The notes under the pieces: model-generated | What the model saw: only the letters and a program-made list of their open reading frames with translations | The model's database searches: none | What the model was told of the DNA's origin: nothing | Assembly: GCF_027596085.1 (NCBI RefSeq) | Contig: NC_072467.1 | Span: forward strand, 2,963,361 to 3,027,360 | Direction of reading: 5' to 3' | From: Anoplopoma fimbria | Lineage: Eukaryota > Chordata > Actinopteri > Perciformes > Anoplopomatidae | Length of the DNA: 64,000 nt | Shown: positions 50,425 through 63,062 of the stretch, piece after piece | How the letters are laid out: every line of letters starts with the position of its first letter | Numbering within the stretch: the first letter of the stretch is position 1 | Translations under genes and position numbers: made by a program

Positions 50425-52594
50425 AATATCACGTCCAGACAGTCTTGTATTCAGCCTTAGACATGACATGATGAAATGCCACCTTCAGTTTTCCATTTTT
50501 GTACGTGTGTGAGGGCCATGAGATGGCTAAGCGATTAACCGCGCTGCTCACTCAACATCTGTAAAGGTTCATCTGTGCAGCAGAGATCCATGGCTCAGGC
50601 ACTCCCTCTGTGCCCCTATGGAAAAAGAGGCCTGCCAGAATGAGGAATGATGGCTAAAGCCCTGATTATTAGGATTAATTGTCTTTTAGTCATGCAGTGG
50701 AGCAGAAGTGCCAGGATAAAGCAAGGTGGAAATAATGAGGGCCAGCCAGCAGTCATCATGTTTTCTTTACAAGCACCCTTTACAAAACCGTTTCTATAAG
50801 GTGATTTGCTCTATCAACACAATTTAGATTTGTGATAAGCAGGAAGTCATAATAACATGTGTAATGCTTTTGAATAGAGGTTTATTAAATGCACTGACAA
50901 AACTTTCACTGGTTTAAAATGAAATACTGTTGTAGCCTGTGAAAGCACACCTGCCAGGTTGAAAGGTGTCTCACATAATTAGCGTTCATTTTGGCCTCAT
51001 AAATCTCCAGTATTGATCTTCACACATGGTGACTCCCCAAATGAACTTGTTGTAACCAAGTTACACTTAAAACATGTTTTAACTTTATATTTGTTCATAC
51101 ATTTGTGCTAAGTTTAAACCTCAGTCAAAGCAACTGAAGCATTTTAGACTGAGAAAAAAAAGGCCTTCGTAAGTGCTTATAAGTAGAGTAAGAAGTTCAT
51201 CAAGGATTCAGTAAATATTTTAAAAAAAATCTCAATGTACCAGAAAAGACATGCTTAGCTCTCTTCAAACTCCTATGGATATGTTGGGGTTTTCTTTAGA
51301 CTTGAGGTATAATGCTACTGTACAGTATTTCTTGTTAACACTGAAACTGACAGCACACTAAAGTTTGCACATCCCCAGGTATGAACTGATTTCCAGGAAA
51401 GCTGCAAATAGATGCCTTTCTAGCGACATAACGTCTAAACACCTGTCACTTCCCAGCCTATTCATTCATCATTATTAAATAATAAGTGGGGAATAGCCCC
51501 TCTATTACCTTTATGTACTCTGCAGAAGTGTGCCACAGATAACAGATGAGGCTGAATGTAAAATTAAATCACTTTTTTCAGATTGGGCACAATTAATGGG
51601 TTTTAGAAGCAGCGAAGCTCAGAGCATTTAGGGATGTGTCCTATCAACTCGTCCTGGGGATTAACCTATCTACTTTGCATTGGCCTCTGCGCGCATGCAA
51701 GCAATGCTAATCTGTGAACAACCAGACAAGCCCCCTTCAATAACTTTCAAAAACTTCTGCATTGATGATGGAATATCTGTCAGCTGGTTGTCATTAAGTT
51801 TGTACATGATTAAGCATGCATTTACGACGCTTGTCAGCCGGAAGTTTTGAGCTGTAGCTGGTTTGAGCAGCATTTTTGGTCAAACTTTTTGGAGCGTCTA
51901 TGTCTTGTTACCACCTCTTGTAGCAAAACCGAGGCTGGTTGGGGAAATAATAAATCCTTGACTGACTCTGATGTTTTACTGACAGTCCTCACATTATGCA
52001 TTATTTATTATTGTTTAACATTTCTGTTACTGGATCAGATTATTCTCTTTATGGTTTATATTGCAGATTCCTGCCTCCCGGCTCAGATTCTGTATGTCCC
52101 ACAGAGAGAGGTACACTTTCTGCTTTAACATAGTCAGAGTTGTACTGTTTTGTGTTTGTAAGCACTGCTGGGTCACCACTAGCTTCCCCGTGGCCTTGAC
52201 TGTGACAGCACAGCAGCTGAAAAAAAGTCATAGGAGAAATGCCTTTGATTGTGGAATACCCTTCCAAATCTTACATAGCCTTGGGTGAAAACATGGAACA
52301 ACAACACAGAGGTACAGTACAGCACAATGGAGGCACTCAACATGAACTAATCAGTGTTTTGGGAATATATAAGTCTCTTTGACTTTCAAAGCAGTCAAGG
52401 GAGAGAAAGAGTTTCCAAGTTGTTTGTCATCTCAACAAATATTCCCTGCAGCATTTCTTTATACTTCCAATAATAGTGATTGGTTCAAATGCCAAATTAT
52501 GTTTTGCTCTGACATATTGTCCACACCTTGTGGTGTATGTGTGTGTTTGTATATGTGCTTGTCTATACATCTCTTTGTGCGTGCACCAGTAAGT

Positions 52595-52752
<158 letters not shown>

Positions 52753-52874
52753 CCTGCCCGCTGTTTGTATGCATTACTGTACGTGTTGGTGGAGGTGGCT
52801 GGTGGCGGTGTACCAGCTAGTCATGGACCTGGAGGATTAGATTTACCATTTCAAAGATGCCTGTGTTTCTAAAG

Positions 52875-52928
52875 TTTACACACATACATGCACACACACA
52901 CACTCATACAATCACCCACCCACACACT
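52875..52928 (+). repeat. CA-rich imperfect repeat
   Basis: ACACACATACATGCACACACACACACTCATACAATCACCCACCCACACAC: a decayed AC array with interruptions. Confidence 0.8.
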
Positions 52929-53939
52929 GCTTCCCCAGCTTGTCAACGTGCAACGTGGGCTGTGGAGGCTTGTGCGAACAGATGGGAGGAACCAGCACAA
53001 AATAAAGTTAAACTAGAACAGAATGACTATGCAAGTGGCGTGGCCGCCCTTTGTTTGCTAGGAAGGTGATCCTCAGCAGCTGGGGATGATGGAACGCATG
53101 ATTAAAATTACCAGAGGGAATGATTAATATCTCCTTAAAGCACACACTTCCAGCATATCAATCATCTCATTACACTGGAAAAGTTAATTGTGTGAGGGGA
53201 GGGTTGGGGCCCCTGAACCATGAAAAAGTAGCCCACCCCTCGACATGTTTACTTACACAACAGAACAGACCCAATAAGTCCATGTGTTGGGTACTGTGTT
53301 TTGAGAGTTTCAACTGTTTCCACTGAAACAGGCCTCACTCAGCAGGGGATACTGTACTTAACAGTAACTGTGTTTCTTAATGACGGGCAAAACTTTGTCT
53401 GTTGAGTTACCATTGAGAGGTGTAGGTTGATTTGTAGGAGTGGTTACAAAGCTATAAAAAACATGTGGAAAAACGGTGTTAAACAATGCAATATGCACTT
53501 TTAGGGGTGTGTTGAAATTTGCATTGAGAAAGTACAGCAGTGTCTGCAGTACATGACCACATGCAGCTCTAACCTCTATGCACTCATGATAATAAAGCTC
53601 ATGAAAATGGTTAAACGCAATATATTAGTGGGATATTACGTTATATTCCGGATGGCATAAATGGCAAGGTTATGAACTGTCGGGCTGCTTAATTGAATTG
53701 AGATGAATTTCCTGGTGGCCTTGATTTCCTGTAAGAATTGTATAATTAAAAGACACAGCCTTCAACTTTCATGCAGAAAGTGATGTTACTGAAGCCCTGC
53801 ATGTGTTTGTTCACAAATAACACGCATTCTAAGGTAATTGAGTAGCTTCAGATTATTTAAGTGCTAAACCATGACGAAAAAAAGGGTGGGAAATGAATAA
53901 AGCTGCATAGACAGGGAGATAAGGGGAGGTAGGGTTCCC

Positions 53940-54220
53940 TGTGCCTATGGTGGCCCGGATTGCCCTTGCCTTGCTTCCTTCCCCATAGCTGCCAGTGTGT
54001 CCTACTCTTTGCCCTCTCTGCTCCGCTGCGCTCGCTCCCGTCCCCCCTCCCACCTCTCCCTGCGTGCCTACGCTGCCTGAGCCAGCTGCTCCCACTTCAT
54101 CTTCAGCAGCGTCACCAGGCGGGGTATTAATCATGTTTTTCGAGGGGGACACTCTGCTATTTATCTCTCTGACACTTCCAGCATTCAGAGGCCCGTTGCT
54201 GGGCACAGCCCATTGAGTAG
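53940..54220. promoter_or_regulatory. GC-rich, C/T-biased block, possible regulatory element
   Basis: GCTCCGCTGCGCTCGCTCCC, CCCTGCGTGCCTACGCTGCC and CAGCAGCGTCACCAGGCGGG contain several CpGs. They are followed by ATTAATCATGTTTTTCGAGGGGG and CTATTTATCTCTCTGAC, which look conserved in texture. Frames on both strands are low-complexity. It may be a small CpG-rich regulatory element or an unrecognised exon. Confidence 0.25.
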
Positions 54221-55367
54221 TAAGATTACACATTACTTCGCTCCATTGCTTCTCCCTGCCCTCTCCATTGACTAGCTGTTCGACGGTGGCATCAAGCTTG
54301 CACGATCGGACATAATTTATGCCCTACATGTATAAAAAACACTATTCTGTTTTTCTGTTTTCACCCTCTATACTTCAATTTGGCTAATGTGCAGCTTGTA
54401 TACATGTAATAGCAATCATCTTTTGGTTTCCATTAACAGCACATACAGTATGTGATGTAGTATCATGAGATAATAGCACTGCTACTGCAAAATCCATTTA
54501 ATGTGATACACATTCTGACAGAACTTTCCAAAATTTGTTTTCAAAATGTTCAATTCATGCAGTTGATTTAAGTTTAAAATATGACTCCATGCCAATGATT
54601 CAGACTTTTCCCTGTTAACTTAGGACTTGGTAACATTTTAATATGTGTGATATTTTACTCACAGTCACTATGAATAGTCCAGCATTTGCATTACTAGAAG
54701 TGATACTATTATTTCTGTATATCATAAAGAGGGTGTCTACTTTCAGTCAGTAATGCACTCACACTGTATTCAGCTTTCAAAGAGAAAGTCAGTGGAAATG
54801 GTTGCATCTGTGAAATCCAATTACATGTGTTGACCCTTTACTTTTTCACTTATGATCCACATTGAAGCACTTCTACAACAACTCCAGTACAGCTCGGGCT
54901 ATAAATTCAAATCTAAATCCAATCCTCGTGCTTTTGAGTAGCGGATGAATTGCAGGAATGAATGCTCCACCATTCTCCTGATATTTGGTTCAGTTTCACT
55001 TTGTTAAATGTGTAAGAATCCTCAGGCTAAAGTAATCTACTACATCTCCCCATTGGAAGTTTCTCAAACAACTGAATTATACTGAGGATGAAAAAGGTGT
55101 CTTAGAGAAACAGGAAGCAGTTATGTTGGCTGATGGCCAGTCTAATGGGCTGATGGAAATGCTGAATGAATGAGTGGTTCTCCAGGGATCCCCTCAGCTT
55201 TTGGTGGAGTTCTGAATCGAGAGTGTCAACTAACTCCTCCTCTGCTGAAAATGGAGGGTAAAAGTGCATTGAAATCCTGCCAAATAGTAAATCAAATATG
55301 TGTTCAAAAAGGAAGTGAACATTTTTAGAACAATAGAGTTAAGTACACCCTCAACCCCTACCCTGTC

Positions 55368-55391
55368 CTCTCTCTCTCTCTCTCTCTCTCT
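55368..55391 (+). repeat. Short (CT)n
   Basis: Twelve CT units, perfect. Confidence 0.9.
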
Positions 55392-57297
55392 TTGCTTTTA
55401 GCGCTCTATTTTTCTGTCTCTGCCGTTGTCTAGTTCAATTATTCACACATTAATAGGCTGCATATAAAAGGTAAGTTATTAGTTGTGTGTGTGTGTTGAG
55501 GACAAGATGCAAATTAACCATATTACAATTTGGGCTGGTGTCTAAAGGAATGTTGAGAAAACATTTCTGTGTCTTGCTACCTCTTCGGCTTGTATGAACT
55601 TCTTCAAGTAATGTTTACTGGTCAGCAGTGGGTTTTAAAGCAAACCATTGCCCATCCATATAACGGTGGTGGCATATATCTAACCTTAATCCTACTGTCT
55701 TCTGTAGGATTGCAAACTGCATTGGAATCGATATTCATCATGTTTAGAAGGGTTTGTTTTCAGGGAGATACAGGCCTCTCTAAATACAAACAGCAGAATT
55801 ATTGTTCCGTCCTCTTGTGAACTTGCTAATATTTGAAACTAACTTGTCATTGAGAGGTGTAAACTGCTGGCTTTAGCTTTAGGGCCCTGCAAAATTTCAC
55901 ACCACAATAAAATAATTTCAATAGAATTGTTGCAATCAGTGGATTTGCTTGCCAAGATGAAGTCAATTTGCATAGGGTTCAACTTTAACACAAAATCACA
56001 CTGTTTACTAATCGCTCAGCATCTTGACAGCGCTTGTTTGAGGGAATGGAGAGCCAGAGAGTCTAAAATGGAGAAAATTATCTAAAAGCTATGTGTCATT
56101 ATCCAGTTTTGTTTTTTACATAAACCTCCTCTGCAAGAGGAAAGAGAAATGTCATGGTTTGCAGTTGCTACATACCGGAGGATGTTAACAAGCATTCTGA
56201 TTAGTATTCACTATTCACCAGAATACATTCATTTCATTCAAGCATTAGAAAAATATTAAAGCTCAAACACGGTGGCATTCTAAAATTGGTTATAAGCAAA
56301 ATATATTCCATTATCTTAGCAAATATATTAGCTGTATGAAAGACTGTTTTGCCTTTTAAATAGTGTTCAAAGTTGACCGACCCACAATAATAATGGTAAA
56401 AGAATGCAGTTTAATTTCAAATTCAAAACACAATACATGTGTTCTATCCCTTATAGGAACTCTCTACTTCTTCCAGAGGAAACAGAATGGCTAATTTACA
56501 ATTGTTTTTGATTACATCATCTTATTTGAGCTTGTATTGATTCTCTCACTGACTAGATCATTACCGTAAGTATGGTAAGTCATTTGTGGTTCCTTTTTTA
56601 AGGTTGTCTAAAAATGCAGGACTTGGAAAAGGACCTTTCACTGAAGTGAAAAATGAAAAACATTCAGCAGCTGGAACATTCGTGAAGCCCACTCCCACAT
56701 CCCAGATGTTTTATACAAGTGGAACCATCGCCCTCCTTAAGTCCCTGCTGCTCAAAATCCAAGCTTCTGCTAATGTGAGACAGGAAATGGCTGCAACAAG
56801 GCTTAATGGCTAATGTCTACCTACTCTGTCTTGTCTGTAAAGTGGTTCTCTACAGAGCTACAAGGACTGGATGTTAGTGCAGAGAGGGGAGGGGTGCTGT
56901 TGGTTGAGGTGCGTTGTAGGGGCATAAAGATTTAATAAAGTGATGATAAAGGTCATCTATAAGTTAAATATAGATAATGATTGAAGACAGGGGGAGTCAG
57001 ATTTGCATAGTTCTTAAAGTGCCTGTGAAAGGGAGTGTGTCTTCATGTATTAATACAAGGGAAGGGTTTTGGAATGTTAACCATCAGTCAGTATGTCACT
57101 GGTTCTTAGACTGTTGGCTTCTGTATAGACGGTGGCTCTCAGATGAAAGCCCTGGACTCTCCTCAAAAACCTTGGAAATGGAGCAGGGTATATAGCTAGC
57201 AGTGATAACAAGAATTTGGCTTCAAACAGGGAGGACATCAAATACCTCAGTGTATGTGTGTGTGCCAGTGTCCACTGGGTGTGTGTTTTCTTGCATG

Positions 57298-57409
<112 letters not shown>

Positions 57410-60400
57410 CATGCTTGTATCTCTATATACGTGCTGTACATTTTTGTGTTTTATCCGCTATTATGATATGTTTGATATGTGTATGTGTGTTTTTTTGCAC
57501 GTGCATTTTTGCAGTACAACCCTCCAATTTCAGCTCTAATGACACAGTATGTTGTGGCTGAGGCCACAGGATTTTCGACATATGTTCACCTTTCTTTTGA
57601 TGAACAGAAATTGAGACCAGAAGAAAGGGGACAACATTTGGACCAGGGATTCACCAAAGGGAATAAGATGAAAAGGGAAAGACTAGATGGCTAGTGAAAC
57701 CCTGTCATGACCAGCAGAGTGGCCCATTCATCTGCTCTAATTCAGGGCATTAGTGCCTCACAGGATCAACATTGTCAAGGCTACAAACAAGAATTGTTAT
57801 AGACTTCACTGCTGCAGATCTTTCATGTGTCTCGCATAATTCTTTTATGCACTAGATTTCACAAGTGTGTGATAGTAGGGTCATTACGGGGGCCTCAACT
57901 TGAAGTGCAACACTTTAAAGAAACACAACATGAAAATAGTTTAGAACACGTAACACTTTATTTTAATATTTGATTTTCAAAGTGCAGATAATGTGTCCTT
58001 TGCACATATGCTGTGACCCTAAGAGTAATAGAAGTAATACTAAAGTGTTAGCATGATTAATCACCCCATCTGCCACTGAATCTTGGAGCACTGCTGATAT
58101 TCTATCTCCAAATTTTGTATTGATTCTGATCAGACTGTGTAAAGTTGTGGCATGACCTTTCTTTACAATTCCCCTGCTTGGGTCTCTCTCAGCATCTGTG
58201 ACTCTCAGCACTAGAAAGGCTCATTAATGGTTTTGCAGGTGCCTTTATTGCTATGTCCCATCTTTGGACCTATGATTGATTGTTGGCATCGAGTGAAATT
58301 GGAAATGCTCTTTGCTGTGATTGTTTTGTTAAACACCTGCACAGTATTTATTACAAAGGTCAGATCGCATTGGTTCCCTAATCTAAGAATATATGATCCC
58401 AATTTACCTCAAAAACAGTTTCATTTAGATGTACCTTTATACTTCACTGCTTCTATAGACGTAGTGTTCAACTGCAGCATTCAGCTTTAGAAATGGTAAT
58501 GCATCTTTTTATTATCTGCAGATATCAACAGTGGTGATATTTCGATGTCTATCTCTATCACAGCTCAATGTCATTTCGCTTGTGATCAGCACACTTGTTT
58601 TAATTAAGCTGTCATATTTTGCATATTCTTTTTAATAGCTGCGCTATTTGATTATTTGTCTTTTACTGCCACATCTGTATGGTTGAGATCAATAGCTGAT
58701 TATCAGCGACGCAAAATGTGTGTCAAAGCTTATAAGCATCCAGCTGGAGCTTAACAAACATGGAGCTCTGTGAAGAAATTACATTTTAATTTCCACTGTC
58801 AGACCATCAGACAAACATATAATGACAAAGTTGTGTACCAGAACACACAGATTCACAACATGAGGGTGACTAATGTCTTCAAACAGAAACTTGTATATTA
58901 ATTTACTGTATATAGTAAGGTAGTGATTGTATTTAGTATATTTTATTATCAAAATGTAATATAATATGTATGAACATACATATGTCCTATTTATTTAGAG
59001 TGATTTTATGAATAAATTAATATTTTGAAAATGTCTTAGACTTGATTAAAAGTATGGAGTTAATACGCTTTTGCACAAATATTATAGACCTAAAGTCTAT
59101 TATCTTATAATGATAAGCAGTAACATACAGTAATTTGTTGATTTACTCAAGGTTTACAATTCTATATTTAAGTATTGAATGCAAGCATTACAATATTCAT
59201 GATAATTATACCCAAAGAAGTTAAGGTCTGCATCAAATAAAAGATTGCATTCAAAAAACTATGCCACATTAAATAAGGCACAAGTTTAGTTTAGTTTTTT
59301 GTTGTATCATTCATGTTCAAATGTGCAGCAAAGGTAAAACACCTGCCTCAGATTTAAAGAGAATTATGAAATTAGGTTTCAACCATGATCGTACACAAGT
59401 CTGTAATTAATTGAATTATTAAAAGTAAGTACATCTGCTGCAGTAATCAGTATAATTGAAGTGTTGTATGCCTAATGAGTTGCTCATTAACAGATCTGAA
59501 ATAAAGTGCCCCACACCACTTCAAATTTAGTATTTATATATTTAGTTAGTGTCCATTTACTTTAATTATATTGAAATTAGATTATAAATATGCGTATTAT
59601 CTACTGGTATGTTTGCACCACTATATTTAATTCATAATGTATTGATCAAACCAAGTAGAAGATTATCAAAGTCAGTGAGATGGTCCTCTGGTCTCTTATT
59701 TGACTGCAGTGAATTATTAGTTTTATTTTCAGGAATCACAGGATTTTCAAGCTTCAAAATAACACCAATGTCTTTTACAAGTGTTTTGTAATGACAACCC
59801 ACCCTCAGTACACATTACAGGCCATTTATTTGAACTTCACAGTTGAAATAGGATTTCCAAGCCAGCATTGTGTATTCTGAAAAAGAGGGAAATCATTGAT
59901 CCTTTAATGCTGTCCCAAAGGGTCCAATGGTAGGGTAAAATAAAGAAGCCCTTAAACTCTGCAATTGCCAATAATGAGCCATCATCACTCAAATTACAGC
60001 AAGCACTGATTGGGTTAAAGTAATGAAGAAAACAACATGATCAATCATCATCAAGGCATGGTGTCGTCATGTCAGAGCCCGGGCCTTGTGCTGTGACTGG
60101 AGGGGCAGAGCGTCATCTACAGGGGCCAGGACTGGGCCTTGTCCTTGGGGCATCCATCCATCCTCCAACATCAACATCTCAGAAACAGCAGCACCTGAAG
60201 CATTCACTTTGATTTTACAGTAAAATATTGCAATGGCAAGCACCTGGTGATAAACTTGGAGCTACATCAACCAGATGATGGGTCAGATGTCTTTTTATGA
60301 AAAAGGTACTCGTACTGTAACGGTACTGTATATGATTTTAATGGTGTATATCCAATGCAGGCTTATTATCCATGGGCACTGCTATCCAGATGATGACTTT

Positions 60401-61629
60401 TGTCTGTCTTTTGGCTGTCATTTCCACTGGAGTTGAAATTTGTAAAGAGCTGCATATAATAGTTACTTTTCATAATCTCCACCATAGACGGCTTGTCAAG
60501 CACCCACACGCTCTATTATCATTTAAATACCCTGCTTGGACTTATTCCACCAGGGTGCTGACAGAATGGATTGAGAGTAAGTCGTTTTATGGAGAGGAAA
60601 ATTATTTTCCCCTGGTTCATCACAGATAGCTCAATTAAGATAAGAAGGAACAAATTTAAGTCACATAATGAGGAATATGTAAATGGTAAGAAAGCTTCAG
60701 GAAGCACGGAGGAACATTATTTGCCTAATTAAGATATTGCTATTATTGTTTTGCATGGTAATCTTACTGACAAAATTAAATAGTGAGAATAGTCAAGCCA
60801 TTCAACATTTAGGCTAATACCCTTTTAGTAGGTCCACGGTATTGTATGCAGGTATTCTCATTCTCTATGTGCACTCTGTCAACTCATCTTCTCCCACTTA
60901 TTTGCCATTCAACAGTTCAACCAGCCTGCCTGCCCTCAATCTCAAGCAGGAGATGCAGGAGGCACAAAACAAAGTTTTATTGCTGATCCAATCCCTGTTT
61001 AGATTCAACGTGCATGAAAGCTCCTAAAGTTGCCTACCATCAATAATGAGGTCTCATTTACACAAATTACTCTGAACGCTGATTAGGTATTATCTAACAG
61101 AAAGGGCCACCTCGATCAATCATCATCAGCCTGTGGAGCGTCAATGGACATCGAAAGGTTAACCCAGATCTTGGAGGCCCTGCCAGAGTCAGCAGAATCA
61201 GAGTGGGAGGTCTCTATGCTGTCGATTGAGCAGCCAGACAATTAGGTAATGATTAAAATAGCGGCACCTGGGACTCAATAAGAAAATGAGCCATCCCGGC
61301 ATAATTTGAGAATGATTTGTTTACCAATCCATATAGCTGTAGAAGAAAGTCACTGAAGTGCATTGTTTTAAATGAACTATGTCCTTTCTTTGCCACTACA
61401 AACTTTCTAAAGTAGAGTGTGGACTACTCTGCAGTTGGAAACAGTATTTACTGTATGTCCTGGAGGTTTATATCTTTAGTACTTTCCAACCGCATTATGT
61501 GAAAGTCATCAACCATGGAAGAGAGTTGTAGCCTCAGACTTGGGCAAGCATCCTTTATCTTGACTATGTCACCCTCAAATGCAAACCTGTAAGAGAACAC
61601 TTAAAATCACCATGCAATAATGTATAAAT
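57410..61629. other. Non-coding AT-rich DNA, no gene seen
   Basis: 4.2 kb without a supported gene. Frames of 87 codons (58227-58490) and 85 codons (60372-60629) are unrecognised. The second begins with a hydrophobic stretch that could mimic a signal peptide, but nothing else supports it. 58860-59650 is especially A/T-rich. Confidence 0.55.
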
Positions 61630-62420
61630 AGAAGATACATTCGCATCATTTTTCAAATTATTCCAAATCTATGACTTACCAAGAAACTATTTTTTCCGTT
61701 ACATGCAGATCAGGAGGTTCGTACGAAAGACATTTGACTGATTTCCGGATAAGCCCATGAACCCACATGATGACAGCCTCTTTGAATTGAATTCGAACAG
61801 TAGAGGGTTGATATCCCAGATTTACAAACTAATTTACAACATCAACCCACACTCCTTTGAAAACTTAAGAATGGTCTGGGACTCAGATCTTGGGGTGGTT
61901 ATAACAAATGACCAATGGGACTCTATTTCAGACTTGATACCTACATCATCAACGTCCACTAAACATAACTTAATTCAGCTAAAAGTGGTGCACAGGGCTC
62001 ATTACACTCATGCTATATTGGCAAAGATGAATTCTAACATTGATCCATTATGTCCACCATGTAAAGGCCAGCCAGCAGACTTAATACACATGTTCTGGCT
62101 GTTCGAATCTCTCTACCTTCTGGATAAGTATTTTAAAGCTTAAAGTTAGATGTTTGTAACTCAATTTGACCCGGACCCAATCTGTTAACTCTTTGGCTTA
62201 ATATCAGGGGAATCCAGTGCTCTCTTACCAAATAAAGCCTATGTGGTCAATACTCCTTGCTAAAAGTTTGATCATTTTAAAATGGAAACAACGTGCCCCC
62301 TCGTCCATTTCACATTGGGTCAAAGATGTCATGTAATTCTTGAAACTTTAAAAATGGTATATTAATTTAAAGGGTCCTCCCAAACATTTAGTAAGTATGG
62401 AGGCCCTTTCTAAATTTATA
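61630..62420 (+). pseudogene. Dead 3' end of an L1-superfamily LINE ORF2
   Basis: This is the C-terminal part of a retrotransposon reverse-transcriptase polyprotein (ORF2), downstream of the RT core, of the L1/Tx1-type LINEs found in fish. Landmarks in order: a YDLPRNYFFRYMQIRRFV segment (ending near 61723), an ISQIYKLIY segment, MVWDSDLG, IQLKVVHRAHYT, then a Cys-x2-Cys-x8-His motif (62051-62053, 62060-62062, 62087-62089) followed by MFW, and further on ILKWK, HWVKDVM and FSKYGGPF segments. Damage: in-frame TGA at 61739-61741, stop after 62143, a change of frame before 62253, and stops at 62334 and near 62364. The residue that is normally the fourth zinc ligand is Phe (62102-62104). It is 5'-truncated, as LINE insertions usually are. 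No poly(A) tail or target duplication is clear. The 128-codon frame at 61757-62143 is part of this relic and not a gene. Confidence 0.85.
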
Positions 62421-63021
62421 TGACTCCCTACAAGAACCTCATGACATAGACTTATGTGGAACCCATAACTGACCCATAGCAGCAGGGAGCTGTAGTCAAC
62501 ATTATGAATGAAGCCTCAAACTTCTTTGTACAGTCTTAGTAAATACCCATGTAGCTAACTGCAGTAAGACGTCTGCTCTCGTTAACATAAAGAATGCAAG
62601 TGCAGCTCTTTGGTGATTCTTTGGTTTTAAACCAAATGAAAAAGGAGAACCGGGGAATGTGAACAGTGATTTTTAAGCTCTGCATAAACAAGTCAGGACT
62701 AAAGATGGACACCCCACAAATCTCCACTCCCTTTTTAAAACTAACCATCCAACACAATACGCAAGTCTGCTACCGACTTGATCCACAAAGAGCAGCCAGG
62801 CCAAAACCATATCACGGTGAGATATCAACCCAGGGCTTTTGCAAAGTTAACAAAATATAAACGTGAAAGGCAGCGGTGAGGAGACATTTAAAGGGCAGCT
62901 ACTACCAGTTCATTGATCTGATTTATTGATCTCTGCATGTCTTGTGTAAAATAGCGCTTGCTGCCTGTACATTGTGGCCACGTAAATGGACTTAGAATTG
63001 CTTTTTTATAGCATATATGAA
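62421..63021. other. Non-coding DNA, no gene seen
   Basis: This may include the 3' UTR of the LINE relic at its start. No gene or other repeat recognised. Confidence 0.5.
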
Positions 63022-63062
63022 CTTAGACTTGCATTTGTATATTGCTTTTCTAGTCTTTTTTT
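63022..63062 (+). mobile_element. Short remnant of a teleost retroposon tail
   Basis: TTGCATTTGTATATTGCTTTTCTAGTCTT is close to the conserved ...TTTATATAGCGCTTTTCTAGTCTT word of a common fish repeat. The following 150 bases contain GACACTTGAGCAAGGCA, which could be a decayed part of the same element, but the order is not clear enough to extend the call. Confidence 0.4.

Larger units (their letters stand above)
44781..52590. other. Non-coding unique-looking DNA, no gene seen
   Basis: 7.8 kb without a supported gene. Open frames reach 108 codons but are unrecognised. Small features inside are a 19-bp duplication at 46681, a CTCF-like site at 46846 and a (TA)n at 50406. Confidence 0.55.

Noticed and set aside
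53853..54233. 126-codon minus-strand frame
   Set aside because: Gly/Ala/Ser-rich translation of a GC-rich block. No domain, no splice context, and an equally open opposite strand.
58227..58490. 87-codon frame considered as a LINE fragment
   Set aside because: None of the ordered LINE landmarks seen at 61.6-62.4 kb is present.
60372..60629. 85-codon frame with a hydrophobic start resembling a signal peptide
   Set aside because: No conserved residues or cysteine pattern known to me, and no promoter or poly(A) context.
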